From the NCBI RefSeq assembly GCF_002979755.1, contig NZ_PCPP01000001.1, forward strand, positions 714,665-778,664: DNA of 64,000 nucleotides, written 5' to 3'. The notes beneath the pieces were generated by a model, which saw nothing but the letters and a program-made list of their open reading frames with translations, was not told the origin of the DNA and made no database searches. How positions within the stretch are numbered: the stretch's first letter is position 1; the number at the start of each line of letters is the position of its first letter. Both the position numbers and the translations under genes were made by a program. Of the stretch, positions 43,978 through 53,288 are shown piece after piece. Source of the stretch: Chryseobacterium culicis. GTDB taxonomy: Bacteria; Bacteroidota; Bacteroidia; Flavobacteriales; Weeksellaceae.

Positions 43978-45270
43978 ATGAATACTATAACAGAACAAGC
44001 CAGCCTGCAACAAAGAGACAAAGCCGTTAACTGGCATCCTTACACGCAGATGAAAACAGCTGATGATGCGATTCCCATTGTAAAAGGAAAAGGAATTTAC
44101 CTTTATGATAACAAAGGGAAAAAATATCTGGATGTTGTTTCATCATGGTGGGTGACGTTGCACGGGCATTCTCATCCTTATATTGCGCAGCGTGTTTTTG
44201 AACAGTTAAACACCCTTGAGCAAGTTATTTTTGCAGGATTTACCCATGAACCTGCCATACAGCTTTCAGAAAATCTACTGAAAATTCTTCCGGCTGGCCA
44301 GGAGAAAGTTTTTTACTCTGATAATGGCTCTACTGCAGTGGAAGTTGCTTTAAAAATGTGTATTCAATATGCATACAATAAGGAAAAAAAGAAAACAAAG
44401 ATTTTAGCGTTTAAAAATGCTTACCACGGAGATACCTTCGGTGCCATGTCTGTAAGTGAAAAAAGTTTCTGGACAAGGCCTTTTGAAAGCATGCTGTTTG
44501 AAGTTGTTTTTATCGATACACCCAATACAGAAAATCTGGAAAGCCTGCAAAAGCAGATTAAAGAACTCGCTGATGAAGTAGCCTGCTTTATCTACGAACC
44601 GTTAGTGCAGGGAGCGGCCGGAATGCTGATGTATAAAGCCGAAGATCTTAGCCAGCTGATGAAATGCTGCCGGGAAGAAGGTGTTCTTATGATTCAGGAT
44701 GAAGTTTTTACAGGATTTGGAAGAACGGGAAAACTTTTCGCAGCAGATTATCTTACACAGAAACCGGATATCATGTGTTTTTCAAAAGGATTGACAGGAG
44801 GAACAATGCCAATGGGAATTACCACCTGTTCCCATGAAATCTATGATGCTTTCCTTTCTGATGATCGTTATAAAACTTTATTTCACGGGCACTCGTTTAC
44901 AGCCAATCCTTTAGCCTGTACAGCTGCTCTTGCCAGTATGGAACTCCTACTTACAAGCGAAACTCAAATGAATATCAACCGCATCACTTATCAGCATTCA
45001 GAGTTTGTGAAAGCACTTGCTTTGCATCCTCATGTAGAAAAGGTTCGACAGATCGGAACTATTTTAGCTTTCGATTTCAAAACCGGGAATGGTACTTCTT
45101 ATTTCAATGAAATAGGGAAGAAACTTTACAATGAATTCTTACAGAGAGGGATTATCATGAGGCCGTTGGGAAATGTAATATATCTGGTTCCTCCGTATTG
45201 TATTACCTCTGAAGAATTGGATTTTGTATATCAGAATATTATGGAAGTTCTGGATCAGTTTAAAGATTAA
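43978..45270 (+). CDS. bioA: Adenosylmethionine-8-amino-7-oxononanoate aminotransferase
   Basis: A 430-residue class III aminotransferase that uses S-adenosylmethionine to aminate KAPA to DAPA. It shows NWHPYTQMKTADDAIP, SSWWVTLHGHSHPYIAQ, FYSDNGSTAVEVALKM, the IQDEVFTGFGRTGK aspartate and the PLP lysine K270 in MCFSKGLTGGTMPMG. The W-W-V substrate motif and the Y-Q/Y-T stretch separate BioA from ornithine aminotransferases. The end is close to a terminator. It completes bioF-D-B-A in this window; bioC and bioH are not here. Confidence 0.93.
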   Translation: MNTITEQASLQQRDKAVNWHPYTQMKTADDAIPIVKGKGIYLYDNKGKKYLDVVSSWWVTLHGHSHPYIAQRVFEQLNTLEQVIFAGFTHEPAIQLSENLLKILPAGQEKVFYSDNGSTAVEVALKMCIQYAYNKEKKKTKILAFKNAYHGDTFGAMSVSEKSFWTRPFESMLFEVVFIDTPNTENLESLQKQIKELADEVACFIYEPLVQGAAGMLMYKAEDLSQLMKCCREEGVLMIQDEVFTGFGRTGKLFAADYLTQKPDIMCFSKGLTGGTMPMGITTCSHEIYDAFLSDDRYKTLFHGHSFTANPLACTAALASMELLLTSETQMNINRITYQHSEFVKALALHPHVEKVRQIGTILAFDFKTGNGTSYFNEIGKKLYNEFLQRGIIMRPLGNVIYLVPPYCITSEELDFVYQNIMEVLDQFKD

Positions 45271-45315
45271 ATTGATCCTGCTCCGGTAATAATTATTTTT
45301 AATTTTTTTAAATGT

Positions 45316-45344
45316 ACCTTATAGGTTTTGTAAGCCTATAAGGT
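45316..45344. terminator. Terminator between bioA and a convergent gene
   Basis: ACCTTATAGG (45316-45325) and CCTATAAGGT (45335-45344) with a 9-nt loop and a T-run. Confidence 0.82.
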
Positions 45345-45386
45345 TTTTATGTTTACCTATTGACAACGATTGCAGCTCAGGATTTT

Positions 45387-45938
45387 TTAAAGTTCCTGTT
45401 CAGCTTTCTTCAAAAGAGCAATCAATTCTTTCAGGTCATCTTTATTGAATTCCTGTAAGCTCTGATTAAAATAATGAGAAGGAATTTTTATATAATTAAC
45501 CCACGAAGAAAGTTTTTCCCGATAAACACTTCCGAACTCAATATTGCTCATCGTAACAAACTTATATTTGGTTTCCTGGTTTGTCTTTTCATTTTCTTTC
45601 TGTTCTACCATCTGAAGAGCCTGAATCAGTTTTCCCAATTCATTTTTATCAATAGTCAATGTTTTTTTTGATATCTCATCAAAGGTTTCATATTCATACA
45701 TGATTCCCAGAAAACGGTCTGATGAATTGTCAGAAACATCTTTCGTTACAATCTTTTGAATATTAAGGTTTTTAAACGTACCCAGAGTGCTGATTTTCTT
45801 CTCAATTAATGTCCCTTTTCTTGAATTGACGGTAAGTCCTCGGGATGTTGTTGATCTTTGGATAGTAGGTGGCGGTGCTATTTGAGCAGCAGTCCATGTA
45901 CATGATACACAGGAGATCAAAATAATGATTCTTTTCAT
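45387..45938 (-). CDS. Secreted protein of unknown function
   Basis: A 183-residue protein. The N-terminus MKRIIILISCVSCTWTAAQI is a signal peptide with a likely cleavage after TAA. A proline-rich short segment (IAPPPTIQ) follows, then a charged mixed alpha/beta region with VNYIKIPSHYFNQSLQEF near the end and a lysine/glutamate-rich C-terminal helix. No domain was recognised. Flavobacteria contain many such periplasmic proteins. It stands alone, convergent with bioA. Confidence 0.65.
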   Translation of the reverse strand: MKRIIILISCVSCTWTAAQIAPPPTIQRSTTSRGLTVNSRKGTLIEKKISTLGTFKNLNIQKIVTKDVSDNSSDRFLGIMYEYETFDEISKKTLTIDKNELGKLIQALQMVEQKENEKTNQETKYKFVTMSNIEFGSVYREKLSSWVNYIKIPSHYFNQSLQEFNKDDLKELIALLKKAEQEL

Positions 45939-46020
45939 TGGTAAAAATTGCTATTAGTTTTTATACCCTTAAAATTACAAGGTAATTTTCGCCAATATAT
46001 AAAATATTAAATAAACAGTG

Positions 46021-46335
46021 CTATCTCAACTCATTTCCCCATAGGTGTAATTGAGAAAGGATAGGCCCTAGCTTTTTGCCTTTTTCAGTAAGCTTATAAT
46101 ATACTTCCGGTGGAAAATTATACACTTCAATCCGTTCAATAATAAGATCTTCTTCCAGCTGTTTCAATTGCTCGGCAAGTACTTTCTTGGAAACTCTGGG
46201 CATATTTCGCCAAAGTTCCACAAACCGTACCTGATCTTTTTCAAAAAGGTTGTGTAGAATCAGCGGTTTCCATTTGCCCGAAAGAATATTCAGGCTTCGT
46301 CTTAATCCGCAGTTTTTAAATTCTTCAAAATTCAT
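46021..46335 (-). CDS. HxlR family winged-helix regulator
   Basis: A 104-residue HxlR-type regulator: NCGLRRSLNILSGKWKPLIL, then LWRNMPRVSKKVLAEQLKQL and NFPPEVYYKLTEKGKKLGPI. It is divergent from an MBL-fold hydrolase (92 bp between starts), which it probably controls. An inverted repeat lies in the shared region. Confidence 0.88.
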   Translation of the reverse strand: MNFEEFKNCGLRRSLNILSGKWKPLILHNLFEKDQVRFVELWRNMPRVSKKVLAEQLKQLEEDLIIERIEVYNFPPEVYYKLTEKGKKLGPILSQLHLWGNELR

Positions 46336-46354
46336 ACGTCAATTGAATATTTAT

Positions 46355-46373
46355 GGTTAACCTTTTGGTAACC
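46355..46373. promoter_or_regulatory. Putative HxlR operator
   Basis: GGTTAACC (46355-46362) and GGTAACC (46367-46373) form an imperfect palindrome in the 92-bp divergent gap. Binding is inferred from position. Confidence 0.4.
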
Positions 46374-46427
46374 TTCGATTGTTTTACCCTGATCAGGCAA
46401 TAGCTTTGCTCTACAAACTTAGTCAAA

Positions 46428-47192
46428 ATGAAATTACAATTATGGCGCAATGCAACATTGCTATTGAATATTGATGGAATTTCCATCCTGATTGATCCTA
46501 TGCTGGGAGAAAAAGGATCTATGGGAAAAATGCCCATGACAGATAGTGAATTACTGAATCCTCTCGTAAATCTGCCTTTCAGTAAGGATGAATTAATAAA
46601 AAAATTACAAGGAATAGATGCCGTTGCCGTCACCCATCTTCATCCTGATCATTGGGATGCTGCAGCCATAGAACTTCTTGATAAAAACATTCCGATTATT
46701 TGTTCAGGGATTATTTCTGAGCAAATTTCAGAACAGGGATTTACCAACGTTGTCACTGTGAATGATCAGCTTCAATGGGAAAATATTGAAATATCTACCA
46801 CCAAAGGCCAGCACGGGACCGGAGAAATCGGAGAGAAAATGGGAATTGTGAATGGTTTTGTTTTTAAAACAGAGCATACATCAGTTTATATTGCAGGAGA
46901 TACTATTTGGTATGATGAAATTGCCCAGGAAATTGATAAACACAAGCCTCAACATATCATTTTGGCAGGAGGAGCCGCCACTTTTTCCGTAGGAGATCCT
47001 ATTATTATGAACAGTGAAGACATTGTAACAGTCTGTGAACATGCATCGGAGTCTACGGTTTGGGTAACTCATCTGGAAGCTGTAAGCCATTGCAGGGAAG
47101 ACCGGAAATTTATTCAGGGAAAAATAACAGAAAAAGGACTCGAAAACCAATGTTTCATACTGAAAGACGGAGAAGAGGTAAGCCTGAAATAG
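46428..47192 (+). CDS. MBL fold metallo-hydrolase (UlaG-like)
   Basis: A 254-residue beta-lactamase-fold enzyme. The metal motif is AVAVTHLHPDHWDAAAI (H-x-H-x-D-H), with an UlaG-like start MKLQLWRNATLLLNIDGISI and a late Asp/His pair in YIAGDTIWYDE and WVTHLEAVSHCRED. It has no signal peptide. It is divergent from an HxlR gene. Substrate unknown. Confidence 0.85.
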   Translation: MKLQLWRNATLLLNIDGISILIDPMLGEKGSMGKMPMTDSELLNPLVNLPFSKDELIKKLQGIDAVAVTHLHPDHWDAAAIELLDKNIPIICSGIISEQISEQGFTNVVTVNDQLQWENIEISTTKGQHGTGEIGEKMGIVNGFVFKTEHTSVYIAGDTIWYDEIAQEIDKHKPQHIILAGGAATFSVGDPIIMNSEDIVTVCEHASESTVWVTHLEAVSHCREDRKFIQGKITEKGLENQCFILKDGEEVSLK

Positions 47193-47254
47193 ATATGAAA
47201 TAAATAACAGGAGTTATGGCTTATTTTTTGAATATTTCCTGATAAATAATTGGT

Positions 47255-47962
47255 ATGCTGTCAGCTTTTCTCTTAAATCTTGATTGGAAAGAATTATTAT
47301 TGGGACACGAAGAATGGTCTTTTCTTTTAGAGATCATTCTTCGTACCATGATTATGTTTCTTGCTATTATCATCGGACTTAGAATTTTAGGAAAAAGAGG
47401 GGTAAAACAACTCTCAATCTTTGAGTTGGTAGTCATTATTGGCCTGGGATCGGCCGCGGGAGATCCTATGTTTAATAAGGATGTCGGAATTATTTCATCC
47501 CTTATTGTTTTTATCGTTATTATTCTTCTATATTCTATTGTGACCTATTTTATCGGAAAAAGTAAAAAATTTGAAAATCTAGTCGAAGGAAAATCTATCT
47601 GTCTGGTAGAAAATGGCGAATTTTCAATTAAAAACTTTCAAAAAGAAAACCTTGGGAGTGACGAATTCTTTGCAGAATTAAGGTTAAAAGGAGTTTCGCA
47701 ACTTGGGCAGATTGAAATGGCTATAGAAGAAATATCAGGAGAGATCAGTGTATTCTTTTTAGAAGATGAATCTGTAAGATATGGGCTTCCTATTATACCA
47801 GGCTCATTACATAATCCGTTACAATATATTCATGAGGAAAGATATTACTCTTGTATATTCTGTGGGTATACTGAACATAAAAAAGCGGGTAATGCCGGAC
47901 GCTGCCCAAAATGCCAAAAAGAAGAATGGGTAGCATCCAGCAATAAAAGACGGGTCACATGA
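47255..47962 (+). CDS. DUF421 membrane protein with C-terminal zinc-ribbon
   Basis: A 235-residue YetF/YcaP-like protein. Membrane segments lie at IILRTMIMFLAIIIGLRILG, IIGLGSAAGDPM-side and GIISSLIVFIVIILLYSIVT. The DUF421 soluble domain follows, with LVENGEFSIKNFQKENLGSD and ELRLKGVSQLGQIEMA. The C-terminus adds a metal-binding ribbon C-I-F-C and C-P-K-C (residues about 200-223). Function unknown; such proteins are linked to envelope stress in some bacteria. It stands 62 bp after the MBL gene on the same strand. Confidence 0.8.
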   Translation: MLSAFLLNLDWKELLLGHEEWSFLLEIILRTMIMFLAIIIGLRILGKRGVKQLSIFELVVIIGLGSAAGDPMFNKDVGIISSLIVFIVIILLYSIVTYFIGKSKKFENLVEGKSICLVENGEFSIKNFQKENLGSDEFFAELRLKGVSQLGQIEMAIEEISGEISVFFLEDESVRYGLPIIPGSLHNPLQYIHEERYYSCIFCGYTEHKKAGNAGRCPKCQKEEWVASSNKRRVT

Positions 47963-47974
47963 CCTTTGACCATC

Positions 47975-49180
47975 TTAATCCTCAACATATTTATTTCTTG
48001 CTGCTTTCAATCCAAAATACAACATCAGCAGTACAGCACCACTTAATAAATAAAACGAACTGTTCCAGGAAATATCCCAGTCATGCAGCTTTCCAAACAA
48101 CGGAGGTCCGAATGCTGCAATCAGATATCCTACAGACTGTGCCATTCCTGATATTTTAACAGCATTGATACTGCTTTTCGTTCTTGTAGAAAAAAACAGA
48201 ATCGAAAGACTGAAAGATAATCCATTAGAAATCCCTATGATAACTGCATTCACATAGATCCATTGAGATTTAAGGAAGACAAACATCATGGTACTTCCAA
48301 ACATCAAAGCACAGATAAAAAGGATCATGAGTCTCTGATCTTTCATTTTACTGGCAATAATCGGGCAACAGAATGTCACAGGAATCATGGTAATCTGAAT
48401 CACAAAGAAAACCCAGCCGGAACTTTCTCCCTGCATATGAAAATCTGAAAGAAATGAAGGAAGCCAGGCTACGAGGCAATAGTAAAACAATGACTGAAGT
48501 CCCATAAAAATACTGATATTCCATGCCTGAGCAGATTTAAACATATTGAAATCTGAAGTACTGAGTGCCGTTTGAGATGGAACCGGATTTCTTTTATTAA
48601 ATATGAACTCCAATGATAAAACAAGAAAACCCAGTGCAGCAATCACCAGCCAGATACCGAGAGAACCTTTCCATCCAAATCCTGTCAGTTCCCCGATTTT
48701 TACACTGAACCCTGAAGCTAAAGCAGCAGTAAGGTTCATAGATACCGCAAAAATTCCGGTCATGAGACCAATCTGTTTCGGGAAATTATTCTTAACATAT
48801 CCGGGAGTAACCACATTTCCAATGCAGATACCCAACCCAATGAATATAGATCCTACAAACAAAAGCCATAGAGATCCGCTGATTCGTAAAAACAACCCGA
48901 AACTCAGAATAATCAGTGAGTACATCAAAAGTTTGCTGATTCCGAACTTATTGGAAAATCTGCTCACCAGCACCGAACAGGCAGCAAACATAAACAGTGG
49001 AATAGAGGTTAAAAGGCTCACCTGAAAATTGTCCAGCTTCAAAACATCTCTTATCTCTCCCAATACAGGCGCAACCGCCACAATCGGTGAACGGAGGTTA
49101 CTGGAAATGAGTATAACCACCAGAACATTAATAAGTAATAAAACATACGAAGCATTCTTTTTTACTTCATTCTTCATCAT
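47975..49180 (-). CDS. MFS transporter (CynX/NimT family)
   Basis: A 401-residue transporter with about 12 membrane segments. The beginning (VLLLINVLVVILISSNLRSPIVAVAPVLGE) is the N-R/L-R-P-x-x-x-x-x-P motif of cyanate transporter CynX-like proteins. Such proteins move cyanate, 2-nitroimidazole or other small compounds. It is divergent from an AraC regulator (71 bp), which likely controls it. The ATG could be 49180 or the second Met at 49177. Confidence 0.86.
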   Translation of the reverse strand: MMKNEVKKNASYVLLLINVLVVILISSNLRSPIVAVAPVLGEIRDVLKLDNFQVSLLTSIPLFMFAACSVLVSRFSNKFGISKLLMYSLIILSFGLFLRISGSLWLLFVGSIFIGLGICIGNVVTPGYVKNNFPKQIGLMTGIFAVSMNLTAALASGFSVKIGELTGFGWKGSLGIWLVIAALGFLVLSLEFIFNKRNPVPSQTALSTSDFNMFKSAQAWNISIFMGLQSLFYYCLVAWLPSFLSDFHMQGESSGWVFFVIQITMIPVTFCCPIIASKMKDQRLMILFICALMFGSTMMFVFLKSQWIYVNAVIIGISNGLSFSLSILFFSTRTKSSINAVKISGMAQSVGYLIAAFGPPLFGKLHDWDISWNSSFYLLSGAVLLMLYFGLKAARNKYVED

Positions 49181-49190
49181 AATAAAAACT

Positions 49191-49228
49191 TTTGTACAAA
49201 ATTAGTACAGTAATTTTGTTTAATTTTG
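49191..49228. promoter_or_regulatory. Divergent promoter region between MFS and AraC genes
   Basis: On the plus strand TTTG (49191-49194), 16 bp, TAATTTTG (49211-49218) and a second TAATTTTG at 49221-49228. On the minus strand, TAATTTTG at 49204-49197. These agree with the TAnnTTTG consensus. Confidence 0.5.
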
Positions 49229-49251
49229 CCAAAGTTTTAACCTAAAACGAC

Positions 49252-50034
49252 ATGGACATCCACGGCACCATAAAAATAGATGAACTGAAGAAACCTTATT
49301 TTGTATGGTTTGAAGAAAACTGGATTCATGATGATGTTCTTCATCACCATCAGAAAGGGCAGCTTGTTTATGTAGAAAGTGGGTTTCAATATATTACTAT
49401 CGAAGAAAAAATCTATCTTCTTCCTCAGAATCATGCCGTATGGATTCCTCCGAATGCTGTTCACAAAACCAATTCTCATTCTGAAAAGATCAAGCTGATG
49501 ATTATGTTTGCCGATATCAGTACCCAAGAATCTTTCTATTATGAAGTAAATGTATTTTCTGTTCCTCCTGTATTGAAAGAAATGATAAAATACGCAGAAA
49601 AGTGGTCTAAACAGATGACTGTGAATCATAATGAAAACCTATTCCTGAAGGCTCTTTTCAACGAACTGCCACAATTTGTAGAGCATTCGCTGACCCTTCA
49701 CATCAGCCTTCCCAAAGATAAACGTCTTGCTAAAGTTATACAGCATCTGCACAATCATTACCGGAATGAAATCAAAATGGAAGATCTTAGTGATACAGCT
49801 CATTTATCTTTCCGTACCCTGGAACGTATTTTCAAAAAAGAAACCGGACTTACCTTAAGCAAATACCAGCAAATGCTTCGTATTATCAAGAGTCTGGAGT
49901 ATTTAAGTTCGGGTAATCTTACGATTTCAGAAACAGCTTATGAAGTAGGGTATAAGAGTGTTCAGGCATATACCAGAAGTTTTCAGTCTGTAATGCAGTT
50001 CAGGCCAACAGATTTTATTAAAACAATTCAATAG
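49252..50034 (+). CDS. AraC family transcriptional regulator
   Basis: A 260-residue AraC protein. Residues about 10-110 form a cupin-like sensor (HHHQKGQLVYVESGFQYITI, WIPPNAVHKTNSHSEK), and residues about 165-260 carry two helix-turn-helix units (MEDLSDTAHLSFRTLERIFK and ISETAYEVGYKSVQAYTRSF). It is divergent from the CynX-like exporter, which it probably activates in response to a small ligand. Confidence 0.89.
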   Translation: MDIHGTIKIDELKKPYFVWFEENWIHDDVLHHHQKGQLVYVESGFQYITIEEKIYLLPQNHAVWIPPNAVHKTNSHSEKIKLMIMFADISTQESFYYEVNVFSVPPVLKEMIKYAEKWSKQMTVNHNENLFLKALFNELPQFVEHSLTLHISLPKDKRLAKVIQHLHNHYRNEIKMEDLSDTAHLSFRTLERIFKKETGLTLSKYQQMLRIIKSLEYLSSGNLTISETAYEVGYKSVQAYTRSFQSVMQFRPTDFIKTIQ

Positions 50035-50613
50035 GCTTATAAACCCGTACAAAGGCGATTTAAATTTATCAAAAAGGAGAGTTATTGACATCTCAAAACA
50101 TCATACATTCCTTTACAGAAAAGAAATTGGAAAGATTTAAAAAGGTAATATTTCACATTTTACCCTTTTTTCCACTTCAATAGACAATATTCAATTATGA
50201 TATTATTGAAAATAAAAAGGTCTCCACGAATGAAGACCTTAAAAAAACACAAATGATGAAAAAAAATTATTTCGATTCACAAATATAAGCAAAAATCATG
50301 TTATGCAAAACATCATAAGCTCATTTTTTTTAAAAATTATTTATTTTAAGTCAAAATAATTATTTACTAAATGTGTTTCATTTTATTCAGGATTCCGAAA
50401 TTAGGAGTAGAAAATCATATCCTGTTAAATATAATTCGCCATCTGAAGAATTGTACGTATGATTTTCGCCAAAAATAAATAATTGGCAAAAAGTGAATTA
50501 TTATCAAAACAAGGTCTATATCAGTCGATATTCAAACAATTGTTTAACTCTTTTGTGACCTCAGTCATAAAATTTTGTAATGTTTTTATCCTATTTTGCT
50601 TAAAACCGATCCT
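50035..50613. other. 579-bp gap without a supported gene
   Basis: No protein of useful length. It contains a hairpin AAGGTCT-N10-AGACCTT (50217-50223 and 50234-50240) and an 11-codon frame (MMKKNYFDSQI, 50253-50288), plus AT-rich sequence with no repeat family match. A leader or small RNA is possible but not shown. Confidence 0.4.
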
Positions 50614-51222
50614 ATGAGTCCAAAGAAATTCAAGGGAGTTCCTGCACAAAAATTCGGAGGTTCCCATGATACGGAAAGCCGAAAAGTATTTGAGCAGGAT
50701 TTAATTCCGCTGAAATATAAAATATTGAAAGAAAGATTTTTTTCAGTTAATAAATGGGAAAGTTATAGTGGTAAGGCATTTGCCGCATTTAAATTGTATG
50801 ATTTTGAAGGAAATCCCGTAGATCGCGAACCTCAAAAAGGAGATTTCATCCGAATTGATATTCCGGGTCCGGGAGAGCCTGAGGCAAAAGGGTACGACTG
50901 GGTAGAGATTACGGATATCTGTTTCTATCAAGACAGTTTTTCTGAAAGTATATCGATGACATGCAGGCCATCAGGAGATCCCCAACACAAAGAAAGTCGT
51001 CATATTGCTCATTTTTACAGTTCTGCAGCAAGTTCAACCTTTATGATTTCCAGAAACATAGCTCATTTAAAAGCAGCAGTATACGGACGAAATGAAAGGC
51101 CTAATTGGAATGCTCAATTCATTGATGTGATTAGAAATCTTGTAACGGCTGCAGGTGGAATGATGGGAATCGCTAAAATACAATGGAAGCAGCTTACTGA
51201 TAGCTTCCTGGATTTTGATTAA
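50614..51222 (+). CDS. Conserved hypothetical protein
   Basis: A 202-residue cytoplasmic-type protein with no signal peptide. Visible are VNKWESYSGKAFAAFKLYDF, a strongly polar turn PQKGDFIRIDIPGPGEPEAK and YGRNERPNWNAQFIDVIRNL. ATG 50614 is preferred over TTG 50596. I recognise no family; the sequence seems to be mostly beta in its middle. It precedes an FNR-type palindrome and an MFS-SIP pair, but its own stop is 85 bp from that gene. Confidence 0.6.
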   Translation: MSPKKFKGVPAQKFGGSHDTESRKVFEQDLIPLKYKILKERFFSVNKWESYSGKAFAAFKLYDFEGNPVDREPQKGDFIRIDIPGPGEPEAKGYDWVEITDICFYQDSFSESISMTCRPSGDPQHKESRHIAHFYSSAASSTFMISRNIAHLKAAVYGRNERPNWNAQFIDVIRNLVTAAGGMMGIAKIQWKQLTDSFLDFD

Positions 51223-51236
51223 CTCAATGTACCGTT

Positions 51237-51281
51237 TTTGATCTAGATCAAAGTTTTTTATTTGTTGTACAGGGACCTTTG
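51237..51281 (+). promoter_or_regulatory. FNR-type box and promoter of the MFS-SIP operon
   Basis: A perfect 16-bp palindrome, TTTGATCTAGATCAAA (51237-51252), contains TTGAT-N4-ATCAA. A -7-like element GACCTTTG (51274-51281; consensus T replaced by G) gives a start site near 51285, which places the box at about -40, typical of class II activation. A weak or absent -33 element fits an activator-dependent promoter. The Crp/Fnr gene at the operon's end is the natural candidate. Confidence 0.55.
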
Positions 51282-51306
51282 CACCCGAATATTTTAAACA
51301 AAATTT

Positions 51307-52482
51307 ATGAGTACAACATTAGAAAAAGGTCAGACTATTAATTTCTATCAGGCAACTACTCCGATTATTATTTCGGTATTCGGGGTTTATCTCACCATAG
51401 GAATTGCCCTGGGAGTACTTCCAAGGTTTGTCCAGAACAGTTTAGGTTTTGACAGTATTATGGTAGGACTTGTCATTGGTCTGCAGTCGCTGTCAACCCT
51501 TTTAACCCGTGCTTATTCCGGAAAAATCACGGATACAAAAGGAGCTAAGAAAAGCAAAATGTCCGGTGTGATACTGGCAGTGATTGCCGGAATCGTTTAT
51601 GTATTGGCTGTAGTATTTCAGGCTCATCCATTGCTGGCACTGGTTTTTCTTTTAATCGCAAGAATTATTCATGGAGTTGGTGAAAGTTTCCTGGTTACCG
51701 GAGCTTTAACGTGGGGAATAGGTCTCGTAGGGCACTCCAATTCCGGAAAAGTAATGACATGGAACGGAATTGCCATGTATGCAGGTATTGCCATCGGAGC
51801 TCCCATCAGTATCTGGTTAAGTAAAGAATACAATATCCTGCCTGCTTTTATGCTGATTGCCTTACTTCCGCTGGTAAGCTGGCTTTCTACCGCAAGACTT
51901 CCTTCTATTCCGGTAGATAAAGATCATGTGAGAACTCCTTTCTACAAGGTAATTGGTGCCATATCCGGTCAGGGGTTGAGTCTTGCTTTTTCATCAATGG
52001 CTTTTGGATGTATCGCTTCTTTTATTGCCTTATTTTTCACACAAAAAAATTGGGGTGACGCCTCACTTGCTTTTATGATTTTTGGAGCATGCTATGTCCT
52101 CACCAGAATTTTATTTGCTTCTTTTCCGGATAAATACGGAGGTTTTAAAATAGCATTGATCTCCCTGATTATCGAAGTGGCGGGACAGATGCTCATCTGG
52201 ACATCTCCTTCCAAAACATTAGCCTTACTTGGATGTGGATTAACAGGTGTAGGATTCTCACTGGTTTTTCCGGCTTTGGGAGTTCTTGCCATTCAAAAAG
52301 TAAAACCTCAGATGAGAGGAACAGCATTGGGAGCGTATGTGGCTTTCGTTGACCTGTCATTAGGACTGGCAGGGCCTATTGCCGGATTGATTGCGGGTTG
52401 GTTTGATTATCAGACAGTGTATCTGTTCGGAGGCATCAGCTGTGTTTTATCTATGATCATTTTACTATTCAATAAAAAATAA
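51307..52482 (+). CDS. MFS transporter next to siderophore-interacting protein
   Basis: A 391-residue MFS protein with about 12 membrane segments. Seen are SVFGVYLTIGIALGVLPRFV and the TM2-TM3 loop YSGKITDTKGAKKSKMSGVI. It resembles YhhS/sugar-efflux-like proteins. It is 3 nt ahead of a siderophore-interacting protein and has a strong FNR-type box upstream. The pair may handle siderophores or heme-related compounds across the inner membrane, either in or out. Confidence 0.85.
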   Translation: MSTTLEKGQTINFYQATTPIIISVFGVYLTIGIALGVLPRFVQNSLGFDSIMVGLVIGLQSLSTLLTRAYSGKITDTKGAKKSKMSGVILAVIAGIVYVLAVVFQAHPLLALVFLLIARIIHGVGESFLVTGALTWGIGLVGHSNSGKVMTWNGIAMYAGIAIGAPISIWLSKEYNILPAFMLIALLPLVSWLSTARLPSIPVDKDHVRTPFYKVIGAISGQGLSLAFSSMAFGCIASFIALFFTQKNWGDASLAFMIFGACYVLTRILFASFPDKYGGFKIALISLIIEVAGQMLIWTSPSKTLALLGCGLTGVGFSLVFPALGVLAIQKVKPQMRGTALGAYVAFVDLSLGLAGPIAGLIAGWFDYQTVYLFGGISCVLSMIILLFNKK

Positions 52483-52485
52483 AAA

Positions 52486-53235
52486 ATGGAAAATTCTATA
52501 ATAGTTCAGGCAAAGAAAACAAAAAAAATACGTTCTGCATTTATCGTTAAAAACAAGCAATATCTTACTCCGCATCTTATCCGTGTGATATTTGAAATCG
52601 ATGATAAACAGGCTGAGTTATTAGCCAATGTCGGTTCCGGTTCTAACAATAAAATCTTTATCCCGACTGAAGAAGACAGCGTTTCTCTCGTCAGAACCTA
52701 TACCAACAGGAAAATTGATCTTGAAAATAGGGAATTAATTATTGATTTTGTTGCTCATGGTGATAATGGTCCGGCTTCTGCCTGGGCACTAAAAGCCTGT
52801 ACAGGGGATGTATTAGAAGTAGGAATGAAAGAAAGTACAAGACCACTAGTTCCTGATGCTGATTTTTACCTGTTGGCAGGAGATGCAACAGCGCTTCCTG
52901 TTATTTGTGCCATTGCAGAACAGTTTCCGTCTTATGTATCCGCAAAGATCCTATTGGAGGTATCTGGCAAAGAGGACGAGCTTATTCTGTGTTCTGCAGC
53001 CGATATTTCGGTTGAATGGCTTCACAATCCTCATCCTGAGAAAGGAAGTAAGCTTGCTGAAACGGTGAAATCGGTTCAGTTTCCATCCGGAGTTTTAAAA
53101 GAATATGTTTACATCGCTGCAGAATATACTACGGTACATGAGCTTCGTACTTATTTCAAAACAACACTGGACTGGGATCCACATGGAATGTATATCTGTT
53201 CATACTGGAAAGCCGGGCAGGCAGAAAATCCATAG
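52486..53235 (+). CDS. Siderophore-interacting protein (FAD-dependent ferric reductase)
   Basis: A 249-residue SIP family flavoprotein. The FAD-binding stretch is [20 protein letters not shown], and [20 protein letters not shown] and [19 protein letters not shown] fit the NAD(P)H-side domain. [17 protein letters not shown] and [14 protein letters not shown] close the protein. SIPs reduce ferric siderophores in the cytoplasm to free the iron. It follows the MFS gene by 3 nt and precedes a Crp/Fnr gene by 53 nt. Confidence 0.88.
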   Translation: MENSIIVQAKKTKKIRSAFIVKNKQYLTPHLIRVIFEIDDKQAELLANVGSGSNNKIFIPTEEDSVSLVRTYTNRKIDLENRELIIDFVAHGDNGPASAWALKACTGDVLEVGMKESTRPLVPDADFYLLAGDATALPVICAIAEQFPSYVSAKILLEVSGKEDELILCSAADISVEWLHNPHPEKGSKLAETVKSVQFPSGVLKEYVYIAAEYTTVHELRTYFKTTLDWDPHGMYICSYWKAGQAENP

Positions 53236-53254
53236 ACAGAACAGAATAAAAGAG

Positions 53255-53288
53255 GTAAGCAAAGCCATTTATCCCTATTTTTGCTTAC
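53255..53288. promoter_or_regulatory. Inverted repeat at the start of the Crp/Fnr gene
   Basis: GTAAGCAAA (53255-53263) and TTTGCTTAC (53280-53288) form perfect 9-bp arms with 16 bp between, ending just before the ATG. It may be an operator or a hairpin controlling translation. A TATTTTTG element (53276-53283) lies inside. Confidence 0.45.

Noticed and set aside
48603..49025. 140-codon plus-strand frame inside the CynX-like gene
   Set aside because: Opposite a clear MFS transporter; composition is that of an antisense frame.
51237..51252. Treating the palindrome as a Fur or IHF site
   Set aside because: It matches the FNR-type half-sites exactly and a Crp/Fnr gene is adjacent; Fur boxes have a different form.
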